Below the pieces are notes generated by a model. That model did not search any database. It saw only the letters and a list, made by a program, of their open reading frames with translations, and had not been told where the DNA came from. A program made the position numbers and the translations under genes. Shown here one piece after another: positions 28,784 to 35,883 of a DNA stretch of 36,437 nucleotides; the stretch's first letter is position 1; each line of letters starts with the position of its first letter. Origin of the DNA: Clostridia bacterium (GTDB taxonomy: Bacteria; Bacillota; Clostridia; Christensenellales; Aristaeellaceae); NCBI GenBank assembly GCA_017512905.1, contig JAFWEL010000081.1:1-36437 (forward strand), in the 5' to 3' direction.

Positions 28784-29334
28784 GATGCCCGGGCCTCCTT
28801 TCCGGCTTCGTCGTCGGGTTTATAGAATTCCTTGATGCGCAGGAACACCTGCTCCAGCTCGAACAGGATCATGCCCACGCCGGCGATGGCCACGGGCAGG
28901 TACATCCACGTCTGGCTCAGGTTGGGCAGGGAGGAATACCTGGCGAATTTGGCGATGTTGCCGGTGGGGCTGACGACCTCCAGGCCCTCCGACAGCAGGA
29001 TTACGCCCAGCACCAGCACGGCGATGTCGGCCAGCAGGTCCAGCGCAATCAGGACCTTTGGGGGCAGGTACTTGTCGAAGGCGGTCATGCGGATGTGGCT
29101 GCGCTTGCGGATGGCCAGCGTGGCCGAAAGCACCGCCATGTAGACCATGAAGGTCAGCACCATTTCCTCGCTCCAGTGGGGGTCGGAGATGAAGGGCACG
29201 TAGCGCCCCAGCACGGACCACGACGTGATCACGATATCCGCGATCAGCAGCAGCTTGCAGACCAGCAGTATAATTTTGTATGTCCAATCATACAGCGGCC
29301 GTATCTTTTCCAGGCTCTTGAGAAATGTCGGCAT
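28780..29334 (-). CDS. dctQ: TRAP transporter small permease subunit DctQ
   Basis: The 184-aa protein has four hydrophobic segments as expected of DctQ: near 20-45, 55-75 (EEMVLTFMVYMAVLSATLAI), 95-115 (VLIALDLLADIAVLVLGVIL) and 140-165. The typical HWSEEM and RKRSHIRM stretch is present. It clamps the large subunit in the membrane. It has an unusually charged tail (KPDDEAGKEA). SD GAGGAGG lies about 8 nt before the start, and the 26-aa gene ends 18 nt upstream. It overlaps dctM by 4 nt. Confidence 0.93.
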   Translation of the reverse strand: MPTFLKSLEKIRPLYDWTYKIILLVCKLLLIADIVITSWSVLGRYVPFISDPHWSEEMVLTFMVYMAVLSATLAIRKRSHIRMTAFDKYLPPKVLIALDLLADIAVLVLGVILLSEGLEVVSPTGNIAKFARYSSLPNLSQTWMYLPVAIAGVGMILFELEQVFLRIKEFYKPDDEAGKEARAS

Positions 29335-29352
29335 GGCAGGCGCCTCCTCTTG

Positions 29353-29433
29353 TCAGTGGCGGAAGCTGATGATCGAACCGCCGATCAGCAGCACGATAAA
29401 TATAGCGGCGATCACGATGGTCATGGCGTCCAT
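29353..29433 (-). CDS. 26-aa single-span membrane microprotein of the TRAP operon
   Basis: A frame of 26 codons starts at ATG 29433, has GGGAG about 10 nt upstream overlapping the stop of the previous gene, and ends 18 nt before dctQ. The product begins MDAMT, has a hydrophobic helix of about 18 residues (IVIAAIFIVLLIGGSIIS) and ends in FRH. This is a plausible one-pass membrane peptide. Small accessory subunits of this size are known for other secondary transporters; for TRAP systems I know of none, so a stabilising or regulatory role is inference. Spacing, SD and hydrophobic content together make a chance frame unlikely. Confidence 0.65.
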   Translation of the reverse strand: MDAMTIVIAAIFIVLLIGGSIISFRH

Positions 29434-29440
29434 GGGCTGT

Positions 29441-29608
29441 TCACTCCCTCTCTTCCTTTTGGGCCTTCAGCGCCCTTTCCTTTTCCCGCTTCATGATGGG
29501 CAGCCATTCGTGCAGCGCGTTATAGATCGGCACGCCCAGGCCGATGATGCTCATCCGAAGACAGTTGTTGAATTCCTTTTTCGCTTTTTCGTATTCCTCG
29601 CTGTACAT
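29441..29608 (-). CDS. small basic/acidic helical protein heading the TRAP operon
   Basis: A 55-aa protein: MYSEEYEKAKKEFNNCLRMS, then a mildly hydrophobic middle (IIGLGVPIYNALHEWLPIMK) and a charged tail (REKERALKAQKEERE). ATG 29608 is chosen because AAGGAG lies 12 nt upstream and because a TATAAT at 29650-29645 would place the transcription start after the longer TTG frame (29656). It precedes the 26-aa gene by 7 nt. I recognise no family. It could be a cytosolic or membrane-edge partner of the transporter. Confidence 0.6.
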   Translation of the reverse strand: MYSEEYEKAKKEFNNCLRMSIIGLGVPIYNALHEWLPIMKREKERALKAQKEERE

Positions 29609-29644
29609 CTGAAACAAACGCTCCTTACATATGAAATCATCGTC

Positions 29645-29650
29645 ATTATA
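29645..29650 (-). promoter_or_regulatory. -10 element of the TRAP operon promoter
   Basis: A perfect TATAAT on the minus strand 37 nt before the 55-aa gene. No good -35 is visible at the right distance, so an activator may be needed; the two-component genes are transcribed divergently next to it. Confidence 0.4.
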
Positions 29651-29737
29651 AGGCAAACCGCCGCTAATATCGCGGAAAGGAACGCGCTGGTGTGTAACTT
29701 CTGGGGTCAGGCCGACAAACTTCGGCGAGATATGTGA

Positions 29738-29749
29738 TATAATTATAAT
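29738..29749 (+). promoter_or_regulatory. tandem -10 elements upstream of the histidine kinase gene
   Basis: Two abutting TATAAT hexamers (29738-29743 and 29744-29749) lie 25-31 nt before the kinase start. The -35 regions are weak, as in activator-dependent promoters. Confidence 0.45.
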
Positions 29750-29774
29750 GGTGAATTTTCAGGAGAAACCTATC

Positions 29775-30866
29775 ATGAAAGACGACAAGCGCCCGAACGT
29801 CGCCAGGGACGCCCTGGTGTTCGCGGGAATCATGGCCCTGGCCGTAGCGCTCTCGATGGCGCTGTCCGGGCTTCACAATGACAACAACCCCTTCGCCACG
29901 CCGCTGTTCATACTGGCCGTGGCGCTGGTGGCGCGGCTGACGGACGGTTACCTGTGGGGCATCGCGGCCTCGCTGGTGGGCACCTTCTGCGTCAACTACA
30001 TGTTCACCTATCCTTTCTGGCAGTTCGACGTGACGCTGACGGGGTACCCGCTGACCTTCCTGATGATGCTGGTGGTCTCCGTCATCATCAGCGCGCTGAC
30101 CACGCAGATCAAGCGGCAGGAGCAGCTCCGCTTTGAGATGGAGCGGGAAAAGATGCACGCCAACCTGCTGCGGGCCATCGCCCACGACATCCGCACCCCG
30201 CTTTCGGCCATCATGGGGGCCAGCTCAGCCCTGAAGGCGCAGGCGCTGGACGAAGCGGACCGTGAAGCGCTGCTGGACGGAATCAATCGTGATGCACAAT
30301 GGCTGGTGCGGGTGACGGAGAACTTGCTCTCCGTGACACGGTTCACCGGGGGCGACGTCGCCCTCACGAAGACGGACGAGGTGTTGGAGGAGATCGTTGG
30401 CAGCGCCATACTGAAATACCGGCGCGCGCCGGACGCCCTGCCGGTGCATGTGACGCAGCCGGAGCAGATACTGATCGTTCCGATGGACGCCACGCTGATC
30501 GAGCAGGTGCTGATCAACCTCTTCGATAACGTCAGCGCCCACGGCCGTACGGCCACGCGGATCTGGCTGACCATCACCTGCAATCCCGGTCGCGCAGTGC
30601 TTTGCGTGGAGGACGACGGCGTCGGCGTACCGGACCATCGGCTGCCGGAGCTGCTGGATGGCAGCGACCATCGCGGCGCGCAGGAGCGCCCCGACGCGCG
30701 GCGCAGCATGGGCATCGGCCTGTCGGTCTGCCGCACGATCGTCCGGGCCCATGGCGGCGACATGAAGATCGGGCGCAGCCCCCGGGGCGGCGTGGCGGTG
30801 AAATTCTATTTGCCATGCGAAGCGGAGCAAATCCTTCAGGATTCGGAGGTTAAAGATGTCCAATGA
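29775..30866 (+). CDS. KdpD-like sensor histidine kinase, short form
   Basis: The 363-aa sensor kinase has four membrane segments in its first 100 residues of the DUF4118/KdpD type (NPFATPLFILAVALVARLTD, GTFCVNYMFTYPFWQFDVTL). A short linker and then a HisKA domain with phospho-accepting His137 in AIAHDIRTPLSAI follow, then a HATPase_c domain (NLFDNVSAHG, EDDGVGVP, MGIGLSVCRTIV). It lacks the roughly 400-residue cytoplasmic KdpD and Usp-like N-terminal part of full KdpD. No kdpFABC genes are nearby. ATG 29775 with AGGAG about 10 nt upstream is preferred to 29748. Its last residues (CEAEQILQ) are encoded by a 24-bp repeat unit. It overlaps the response regulator gene by 11 nt. Divergence from the TRAP operon suggests sugar-acid transport as a possible target. 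Confidence 0.9.
   Translation: MKDDKRPNVARDALVFAGIMALAVALSMALSGLHNDNNPFATPLFILAVALVARLTDGYLWGIAASLVGTFCVNYMFTYPFWQFDVTLTGYPLTFLMMLVVSVIISALTTQIKRQEQLRFEMEREKMHANLLRAIAHDIRTPLSAIMGASSALKAQALDEADREALLDGINRDAQWLVRVTENLLSVTRFTGGDVALTKTDEVLEEIVGSAILKYRRAPDALPVHVTQPEQILIVPMDATLIEQVLINLFDNVSAHGRTATRIWLTITCNPGRAVLCVEDDGVGVPDHRLPELLDGSDHRGAQERPDARRSMGIGLSVCRTIVRAHGGDMKIGRSPRGGVAVKFYLPCEAEQILQDSEVKDVQ
30817..30840 (-). repeat. 24-bp repeat unit, single copy inside the kinase gene
   Basis: Read on the minus strand this stretch is CCTGAAGGATTTGCTCCGCT plus TCGC, differing at two positions from a unit of the array at 27253-27324. It lies within the last 50 nt of the kinase coding region and supplies eight codons near its C-terminus. 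Confidence 0.75.
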
Positions 30867-31572
30867 GATTCGCAACAAGATACTGATCGTGGAGGACGAT
30901 CCGGGCATATGCACCTTCCTGCGGGCGGTGTTGGCTTCGGACGGCTATGACGTGATCATCGTCAACAGCGGCGGCGGCGCGCTGGAAATGATCGCCTCCC
31001 ATTGCCCGGACTGCATATTGCTGGATTTGGGACTTCCGGACGCGGATGGTACGCTGGTCATCCAGCGGGTGCGCCAGTGGACGGCCACGCCCATCATCGT
31101 CATCTCCGCCCGAAGCCTGGAGCAGGACAAGGCCGAGGCGCTGGATTTGGGGGCGGACGACTATATCACCAAGCCCTTCGGCAGCATCGAGCTGCTGGCG
31201 CGCATACGCGCCGCCCTGCGCCATCGGCGCACGGCCCTGGACGACGACGAGATCGCCCTCACCGGTTGCTATCATGTGGGGGACATGGAGATTGATTACC
31301 GCAAGCGCCGCGTGCTGATGGCGGGCGAGCCCGTTCACCTGACCCCGAATGAGTTCAGGATCGTGGCGCTGCTGGGCCAGCACGCGGGGCGGGTATTGAC
31401 CTACAGGGCCATGCTGAGGGAGCTGTGGGGCCCATCGGCCAGCTCCGACAACAAGATATTGCGCGTGCACATGGCCAGCATTCGCCGCAAGCTCGAGCCC
31501 AACCCCAGCGAGCCGAGGTATATCTTCACCGAGGTTGGCGTGGGCTACCGCATGGCGGACGGGGAGGATTAA
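30856..31572 (+). CDS. KdpE-like OmpR-family response regulator
   Basis: The 238-aa regulator has an N-terminal receiver domain with the acidic pocket (VEDDPG), phospho-accepting Asp57 in CILLDLGLPDADG, the switch region VISARS, and the conserved Lys in YITKPFG. The C-terminal winged helix (about 145-235) shows LTPNEFRIVALLGQHAGRVL, then RELWG and VHMASIRRKLE and the closing FTEVGVGYRM. It resembles KdpE, but the kdp pump genes are absent. It pairs with the kinase encoded 11 nt overlapping upstream. Likely targets are the adjacent TRAP operon or kdgK, which starts 116 nt downstream; this is inference from position. Confidence 0.93.
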   Translation: MSNEIRNKILIVEDDPGICTFLRAVLASDGYDVIIVNSGGGALEMIASHCPDCILLDLGLPDADGTLVIQRVRQWTATPIIVISARSLEQDKAEALDLGADDYITKPFGSIELLARIRAALRHRRTALDDDEIALTGCYHVGDMEIDYRKRRVLMAGEPVHLTPNEFRIVALLGQHAGRVLTYRAMLRELWGPSASSDNKILRVHMASIRRKLEPNPSEPRYIFTEVGVGYRMADGED

Positions 31573-31597
31573 ACGCAGCGCACAAACAGGAAATTCA

Positions 31598-31626
31598 TTG
31601 ACAGAAGCCGGTTATTCATTTATAAT
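31598..31626 (+). promoter_or_regulatory. consensus promoter of kdgK
   Basis: A full-consensus sigma-A promoter: TTGACA (31598-31603), 17 bp, TATAAT (31621-31626). It is followed by a short GC palindrome (GGGGGCCCC, about 31634) in the leader. Confidence 0.88.
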
Positions 31627-31688
31627 GCAGGCAGGGGGCCCCACGGGCCTATACGGACAAAGAACATTATAAATGGAGGGCGATGAAT

Positions 31689-32786
31689 ATGGATCTGAAA
31701 CTGAGGGACAAGAGCCAGTGCATGTATGACGAGATTTCCCTGGGCGAGGTCATGCTGCGCCTGGATCCCGGCGAGACCCGCGTGCGCACGGCGCGCAGCT
31801 TCAACGTCTGGGAGGGCGGCGGCGAATACAACGTGGCCCGGGGCCTGCGGCGCTGCTTCGGCATGAAGACCGGCGTGGTGACGGCGCTGGCCGAGAATGA
31901 CGTGGGCTACCTGGTGGAGGACCTGATCCTCCAGGGCGGCGTGGACACCTCCATGATCAGGTGGGTGCCCTATGACGGCATCGGCCGCAAGGTGCGCAAC
32001 GGCCTGAACTTCACCGAGCGCGGCTACGGCGTGCGCGGCGCGCTGGGCATCTCCGACCGCGCCTATACCGCCGTTTCCCAGCTGAAGCCGGGGGACATCG
32101 ACTGGGATGATATCTTCGGCAAGCGCGGCGCTCGCTGGTTCCACACCGGCGGCATCTTCGCGGCCCTGTCCGAGAGCACCGCGGAGGTCACCATCGAGGC
32201 CATCAAGGCCGCCAAGAAGTACGGCACCATCGTCTCCTACGACCTGAATTACCGGCCCTCCCTGTGGCGGGATATCGGCGGCCAGGCCAAGTGCCAGGAG
32301 GTCAACAAGGAGATCGCCCCCTACATCGACGTCATCATCGGCAACGAGGAGGATTTCACCGCCTGCCTGGGCTTTGAGATCAAGGGCGCCGACAAGAACC
32401 TGAAGAAGCTGGATCCCGCGGGCTATGCCATCATGATGGCCGAGGCCGCCGCGCTGTACCCCAACTTCAAGGTCATCGCCACCACCCTGCGCCAGGTCAG
32501 GACCGCTTCCGTCAACGACTGGTCCGCCATCGCCTGGGGCGACGGCGAGGTCTGCAAGGCCAAGGACTACCCGGCGCTGGACATCTTTGACCGCGTGGGC
32601 GGCGGCGACAGCTTCGCCTCCGGCCTGATCTACGGCCTGATGACCACCGGCGACGTGGAAAAGGCCGTCAACTACGGCGCGGCCCACGGCGCGCTGGCCA
32701 TGACCACCCCCGGCGATACCTCCATGGCGAGGCTCAAGGAGGTCGAAAGCCTGATGGGCGACGGCAACGCCCGCGTACAGCGGTAA
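31689..32786 (+). CDS. kdgK: 2-keto-3-deoxygluconate kinase (PfkB family)
   Basis: The 365-aa sugar kinase phosphorylates 2-keto-3-deoxygluconate to KDPG, which Eda then splits. PfkB-family signs are the N-terminal SLGEVMLRLDPG, the substrate loop GGGEYNVARGL, a central SYDLNYRPSLW, and the C-terminal signature DRVGGGDSFASG with catalytic Asp307. It is longer than many KdgK proteins (about 310-340) because of extra residues near 220-260. ATG 31689 is chosen since GGAGGG lies 8 nt upstream; ATG 31683 is only 2 nt from it. It stands alone with a consensus promoter and a terminator, so its control seems separate from the eda-uxaB-uxaA operon. Confidence 0.92.
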   Translation: MDLKLRDKSQCMYDEISLGEVMLRLDPGETRVRTARSFNVWEGGGEYNVARGLRRCFGMKTGVVTALAENDVGYLVEDLILQGGVDTSMIRWVPYDGIGRKVRNGLNFTERGYGVRGALGISDRAYTAVSQLKPGDIDWDDIFGKRGARWFHTGGIFAALSESTAEVTIEAIKAAKKYGTIVSYDLNYRPSLWRDIGGQAKCQEVNKEIAPYIDVIIGNEEDFTACLGFEIKGADKNLKKLDPAGYAIMMAEAAALYPNFKVIATTLRQVRTASVNDWSAIAWGDGEVCKAKDYPALDIFDRVGGGDSFASGLIYGLMTTGDVEKAVNYGAAHGALAMTTPGDTSMARLKEVESLMGDGNARVQR

Positions 32787-32804
32787 AAATACATATGACG
32801 ACCT

Positions 32805-32836
32805 GGAAAACCGGACCGCTGAGCGGCCCGGTTTCC
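32805..32836 (+). terminator. kdgK terminator
   Basis: GGAAAACCGGaCCGC/GCGGcCCGGTTTCC hairpin, 19 nt past the stop codon. The U-run is short (TTTCCTGTATT). From here to about 33030 I see no gene, only an AT-rich tract with a TAACATT/AATGTTA inverted pair. Confidence 0.75.
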
Positions 32837-33095
32837 TGTATTACGGCGCTTATAGCTTCTGCTGGATTGACAGCATTGATACGTTTGGGGATTGCCCTGG
32901 ATATATGACCGGTGTTGCCTCTTTTTTTGTCACGGCCCACTTGTAAAAAATTAACATTGGAAGTGTTATCGCCAGAGAGTGGTAATGTTATCCTGACAAT
33001 AGAGTGTGCCTTAACACGGGTATAATCATTCACTGGAAGAAAAGGATGGCGACGGACATGGGAAGGACGCGCTCACGGGCATCCTGCGGGAGGCG

Positions 33096-34574
33096 GTGCA
33101 GACGCACAGCCTGGTACAAAAGACGGATGACAATGGGGATATTCACAAGGGCTACTGCACCGACGCGGTGTATGCGGGCTCCATGGATGCGGCGGGAGAG
33201 AAGCTGTGCGAGAAGTTGAAGGATAATCTGCCGCTCTCCCCTGCGCTCGTTAGCATATATAAGGATTCCAAATATCCGGACTCCGCCATCGCGTCAAAGC
33301 GGCAGCCGGTCATCGGCATTGCTTATCACGGTGAAAACACTTTCGGATATTCGGGCGTCTTCGTCTACCTCACCGATTTCAAGGTGGTGGCGCTCCTCCC
33401 GGACGCCGAGGACAAGAGCGGCAGCCCCTATATACAATCCATCGTGGACGAGTCGAAACCCAGCAAGCAGAGCCTGGCCTCCGACGTCATGAACCTGACG
33501 CTGGAGCCGGTGAACGCCTCGCAGAGCATTTCCAACAGCTGGTCCACCACGGTGGGCAGCACCGTCAGCCATTCCAGCAGCTATTCCTTCTCCGAAGGCA
33601 TCAGCTTGGGCTGGGCGTACAAATTTGCGGTGGCCAAGATCTCCGCCACGGTCAACTTTACAGCGACTCAGGCCTTTTCAGACGGCTGGTCGTCGAGCAA
33701 GACGCAAACCCAGTCAGATTCCGTATCACGCTCGGTGTCCGTCCGCCTGCCGCCCTACACCAGAGTGCTGCTGGAGCAGGAGAACGGCAAGACCACCTAT
33801 GAAACGAAGTACAATTCGCCCATCGGCCTGAGGTTTACCGTCCGGGTCGTCGGTTACGGCGATAACATCGACGGCGCCGTGGTGTCCGGATTAAGGAGTT
33901 TCTTTCAGTTTGGCCCGGACGCCAGGGCGGACCTTTACAAGCGGGCGATCCTGAACGCCGACCTGGAAGCCGAAATTGATGCCGATTACAGCCAAGCCGT
34001 CATGTGGCCGAAGGTCGCGAAGGTCAGGGCCACAGGCTTCGACGCCTATGACTATATCCGTGCCGCCGCGAAGTTCGTCCCCTTCGGGCCGACGAACGCG
34101 ACCTTCACGGAAACACTCGACACCATGAACACCACCGTCAAGGGCATCGTGCCGGTGGAGCCGCTGAGGGTAATCAAGTTGCAGGCACCGAACGTCTCCT
34201 TTGTCAGCGACCAGCCGGTGTCCTACGGAAGCTTCAACTACCTGCACGCGGACATGAAGGTGGGCGATTCCTCCTACACCAGCCTGCTGAACCTGAGCGG
34301 CCAGAACGTCCATGGCGCGGACTACTACGGCTTTAACCCCCGCCTGGGCCACTGGGAGGTCACCGACGCGCAGGGCAAGATCCTGAAGCTGGCGGATCAG
34401 GTCGTGCTGAGCCCCAAGGGCTTGAAATGCCCGCTGGGCTGGGCCAGCTCGGACCCGACCGTTGCGACGGTAACCGCTAAGGGCGTCGTCACGGGCCTGA
34501 AGAAGGGCAGCGCGACCATCACCGTCACCGCGGAAAACGGCAGGAAGGCGAAGGCTACGGTAGAGGTAGGATAA
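33096..34574 (+). CDS. aerolysin-like beta-pore-forming protein with C-terminal Ig-like domain
   Basis: The 492-aa protein has a central region (about 140-290) very rich in alternating Ser/Thr and hydrophobic residues: SISNSWSTTVGSTVSHSSSY, later FTATQAFSDGWSSSKTQTQS, then SVSVRLPPYTRVLLEQ. This is the pattern of the aerolysin/ETX-MTX2 stem and insertion loop, closed by a PPYTRV turn. A C-terminal Big_2-type Ig domain (about 425-492, SSDPTVATVTAKGVVTGLKK) may bind the wall. No signal peptide is visible. The 5' end is doubtful: GTG 33096 has an SD only 2 nt away, and in-frame coding-like sequence continues upstream to about 33020 without ATG, GTG or TTG. The gene may have lost its true start and signal peptide. 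A role as toxin or inter-bacterial pore former is inferred from the fold alone. Confidence 0.7.
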   Translation: MQTHSLVQKTDDNGDIHKGYCTDAVYAGSMDAAGEKLCEKLKDNLPLSPALVSIYKDSKYPDSAIASKRQPVIGIAYHGENTFGYSGVFVYLTDFKVVALLPDAEDKSGSPYIQSIVDESKPSKQSLASDVMNLTLEPVNASQSISNSWSTTVGSTVSHSSSYSFSEGISLGWAYKFAVAKISATVNFTATQAFSDGWSSSKTQTQSDSVSRSVSVRLPPYTRVLLEQENGKTTYETKYNSPIGLRFTVRVVGYGDNIDGAVVSGLRSFFQFGPDARADLYKRAILNADLEAEIDADYSQAVMWPKVAKVRATGFDAYDYIRAAAKFVPFGPTNATFTETLDTMNTTVKGIVPVEPLRVIKLQAPNVSFVSDQPVSYGSFNYLHADMKVGDSSYTSLLNLSGQNVHGADYYGFNPRLGHWEVTDAQGKILKLADQVVLSPKGLKCPLGWASSDPTVATVTAKGVVTGLKKGSATITVTAENGRKAKATVEVG

Positions 34575-34665
34575 CGGCGTTTTCAAACTGGCTGTAGCGT
34601 GTGTTTCTAAATGCAGGGAGATGCAATTTCGAACGGATTTGCTGTAGCAGGATAAAACCAACAAC

Positions 34666-34968
34666 ATGGGGGTGTATCGCTTTGTCGTGAACGACGGCGT
34701 GTACGCCGTCCAGGAAGCCCGGGATGGAGACGCCATTGTCCAGCCGGAGGGCCCTGTCGCGCCGGAGGGCATGAGCTTTGTGGGTTGGGCGCTAGAGGAA
34801 GGCGGCGCGCCGCTGTTTGTGGATGCGGATGGCGACGGACAGGCAGACCCTGTCATTGCCCGGGCGGATTCACCGTATTCAGAGGTTACCGTGCTGGCCG
34901 TGTTTGATACTGTTCTCAACCCAAATATAGACAATCCTGTGGCGTCTTTTCCGCTGCGTCTGCGTTGA
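34666..34968 (+). pseudogene. fragment of a repeat-containing surface protein
   Basis: A 100-aa open frame. It contains MSFVGWALEEGGAPLFVDAD, then GDGQADPVIARADSPYSEVT and VLAVFD, the pattern of a Listeria-Bacteroides (InlB B-type) repeat or similar beta module of large surface proteins. There is no signal peptide, and the end of the frame is irregular, with the 24-bp repeat array starting 16 nt later. I read it as one surviving module of a broken adhesin. A small secreted protein is less likely. Confidence 0.5.
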
Positions 34969-34983
34969 ATCCCCTTGACTTGC

Positions 34984-35060
34984 CGCCCTAAAGGACCAGC
35001 TTCGCGTCGCCTTAAAGGACTAGCTACGCGTCGCCCTAAAGGACTAGCTACGCGTCGCCA
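34984..35060. repeat. 24-bp tandem repeat array, copy B
   Basis: Three 24-bp units with the core CYTAAAGGACTAGCTACGC, the same unit as at 27236-27325. The array sits between two fragments of a surface protein gene and interrupts any shared frame, so it may have spread into the gene. Confidence 0.85.
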
Positions 35061-35168
35061 GCAAGGCTGCGGGTCTTCGCCTTGACGCAGCACAAAATCC
35101 ACTCACAGTCTTTGTCTACATTCAGATTGAGAATAGTATGAGTAAGCCCCCGTCGAGGAAACGATCGT

Positions 35169-35429
35169 CTCACAGAGCCCCCGGTTGCCAACGATTTGAT
35201 TTATACCGGCGAGGCCCAATCGCTGGTCAGCGTCGAGGATGCCTGGCATTACTCGCCGGACGGAGAGCACTATACCGCCGATATTCCTGCCGCAATTGAC
35301 GCGGGGAAATACACCGTATACTATCGGGCTGCGGACGATCCGGATGTCGGGGTATTCAGACTCACGGTCACCGTCGCCAAGGCCGACGTGGCGTTTGTGC
35401 CGCCCGTGGCCGCGACCGGACAGGAATAA
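35169..35429 (+). pseudogene. C-terminal fragment of a surface protein (MBG-like domain)
   Basis: A frame without a proper start (TTG at 35196 is the first candidate) continues coding-like sequence TEPPVANDLIYTGEAQSLV from upstream. Then follow SPDGEHYTADIPAAIDAGKY and TVYYRAADDPDVGVFRLTVT. This is an MBG-type module common in clostridial surface proteins. It ends VPPVAATGQE without a sortase motif or anchor. With 34666-34968 it forms the remains of one larger gene split by the repeat array. Confidence 0.55.
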
Positions 35430-35443
35430 GGGAAAACAAACGA

Positions 35444-35481
35444 AACCACCCCAGGGGGCAATGCGATCCCCTGGGGTGGTT
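35444..35481. terminator. bidirectional terminator
   Basis: A perfect 14-bp stem AACCACCCCAGGGG/CCCCTGGGGTGGTT with a 10-nt loop lies between the surface-protein fragment (plus) and the small 42-aa gene (minus) and can serve both. Confidence 0.8.
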
Positions 35482-35489
35482 GTCGTTGG

Positions 35490-35618
35490 TCATGCCGCGC
35501 TGTGCAGTTCTTCAACGTAGTCGATGTATTCCTCCTGGGTGGGAAAGGCCATGCGGCTGCCGTCCGGCAGGAAGCCGGTATAGCCCTGACTGGTGTAATA
35601 GCCCTTGGGTATGAACAT
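35490..35618 (-). CDS. 42-aa conserved-looking small protein
   Basis: A frame of 42 codons from ATG 35618 to TGA 35490, with GAGGTGG about 6 nt before the start. The product starts MFIPKGYYTSQGYTGFLPDG, goes on SRMAFPTQEEYIDYVEEL and ends HSAA. Small proteins with an IPKGYYTSxGYxGFLPDG opening and an EEYIDY helix are familiar to me from gut Clostridia, with no known role. The clean SD, the compact Gly/Tyr-rich start and the terminator 9 nt past the stop support a real gene. It shares no operon with neighbours. Confidence 0.7.
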   Translation of the reverse strand: MFIPKGYYTSQGYTGFLPDGSRMAFPTQEEYIDYVEELHSAA

Positions 35619-35883
35619 GTCTGCCACCTCATCTCCTGGAATTGCCGGCGATCCGCCGGGGAAGAGCGTTGCCCTTCGTTCAATGACAGGATAGCAAATG
35701 GTCTGTACAAAAAAACGCCCTCAATGAATGCTTTTGACGTTTTGGTGTCCTGAATATTTCCCTTTTGGAAATACCGCGGGGTAAATCAATTCCAAGCACT
35801 AAAAAGGTTGACGAGTGGGCGGCCATACACGCTATCGGAACTCTTGTGCGGCGTATAATAACGCCGCCGCTTTGAGTGGAAAA

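Noticed and set aside
29775-31572. A true potassium-sensing KdpDE system
   Set aside because: The kinase lacks the N-terminal KdpD/Usp part and no kdpFABC is present, so the name kdpDE is not assigned.
33004-33219. A 71-codon frame ahead of the aerolysin-like gene
   Set aside because: It is in another frame with an Arg/Cys-rich out-of-frame look and overlaps the coding-like frame of the larger gene.
34984-35060. The second 24-bp array as a CRISPR
   Set aside because: Also no spacers; it is the same unit as at 27236.
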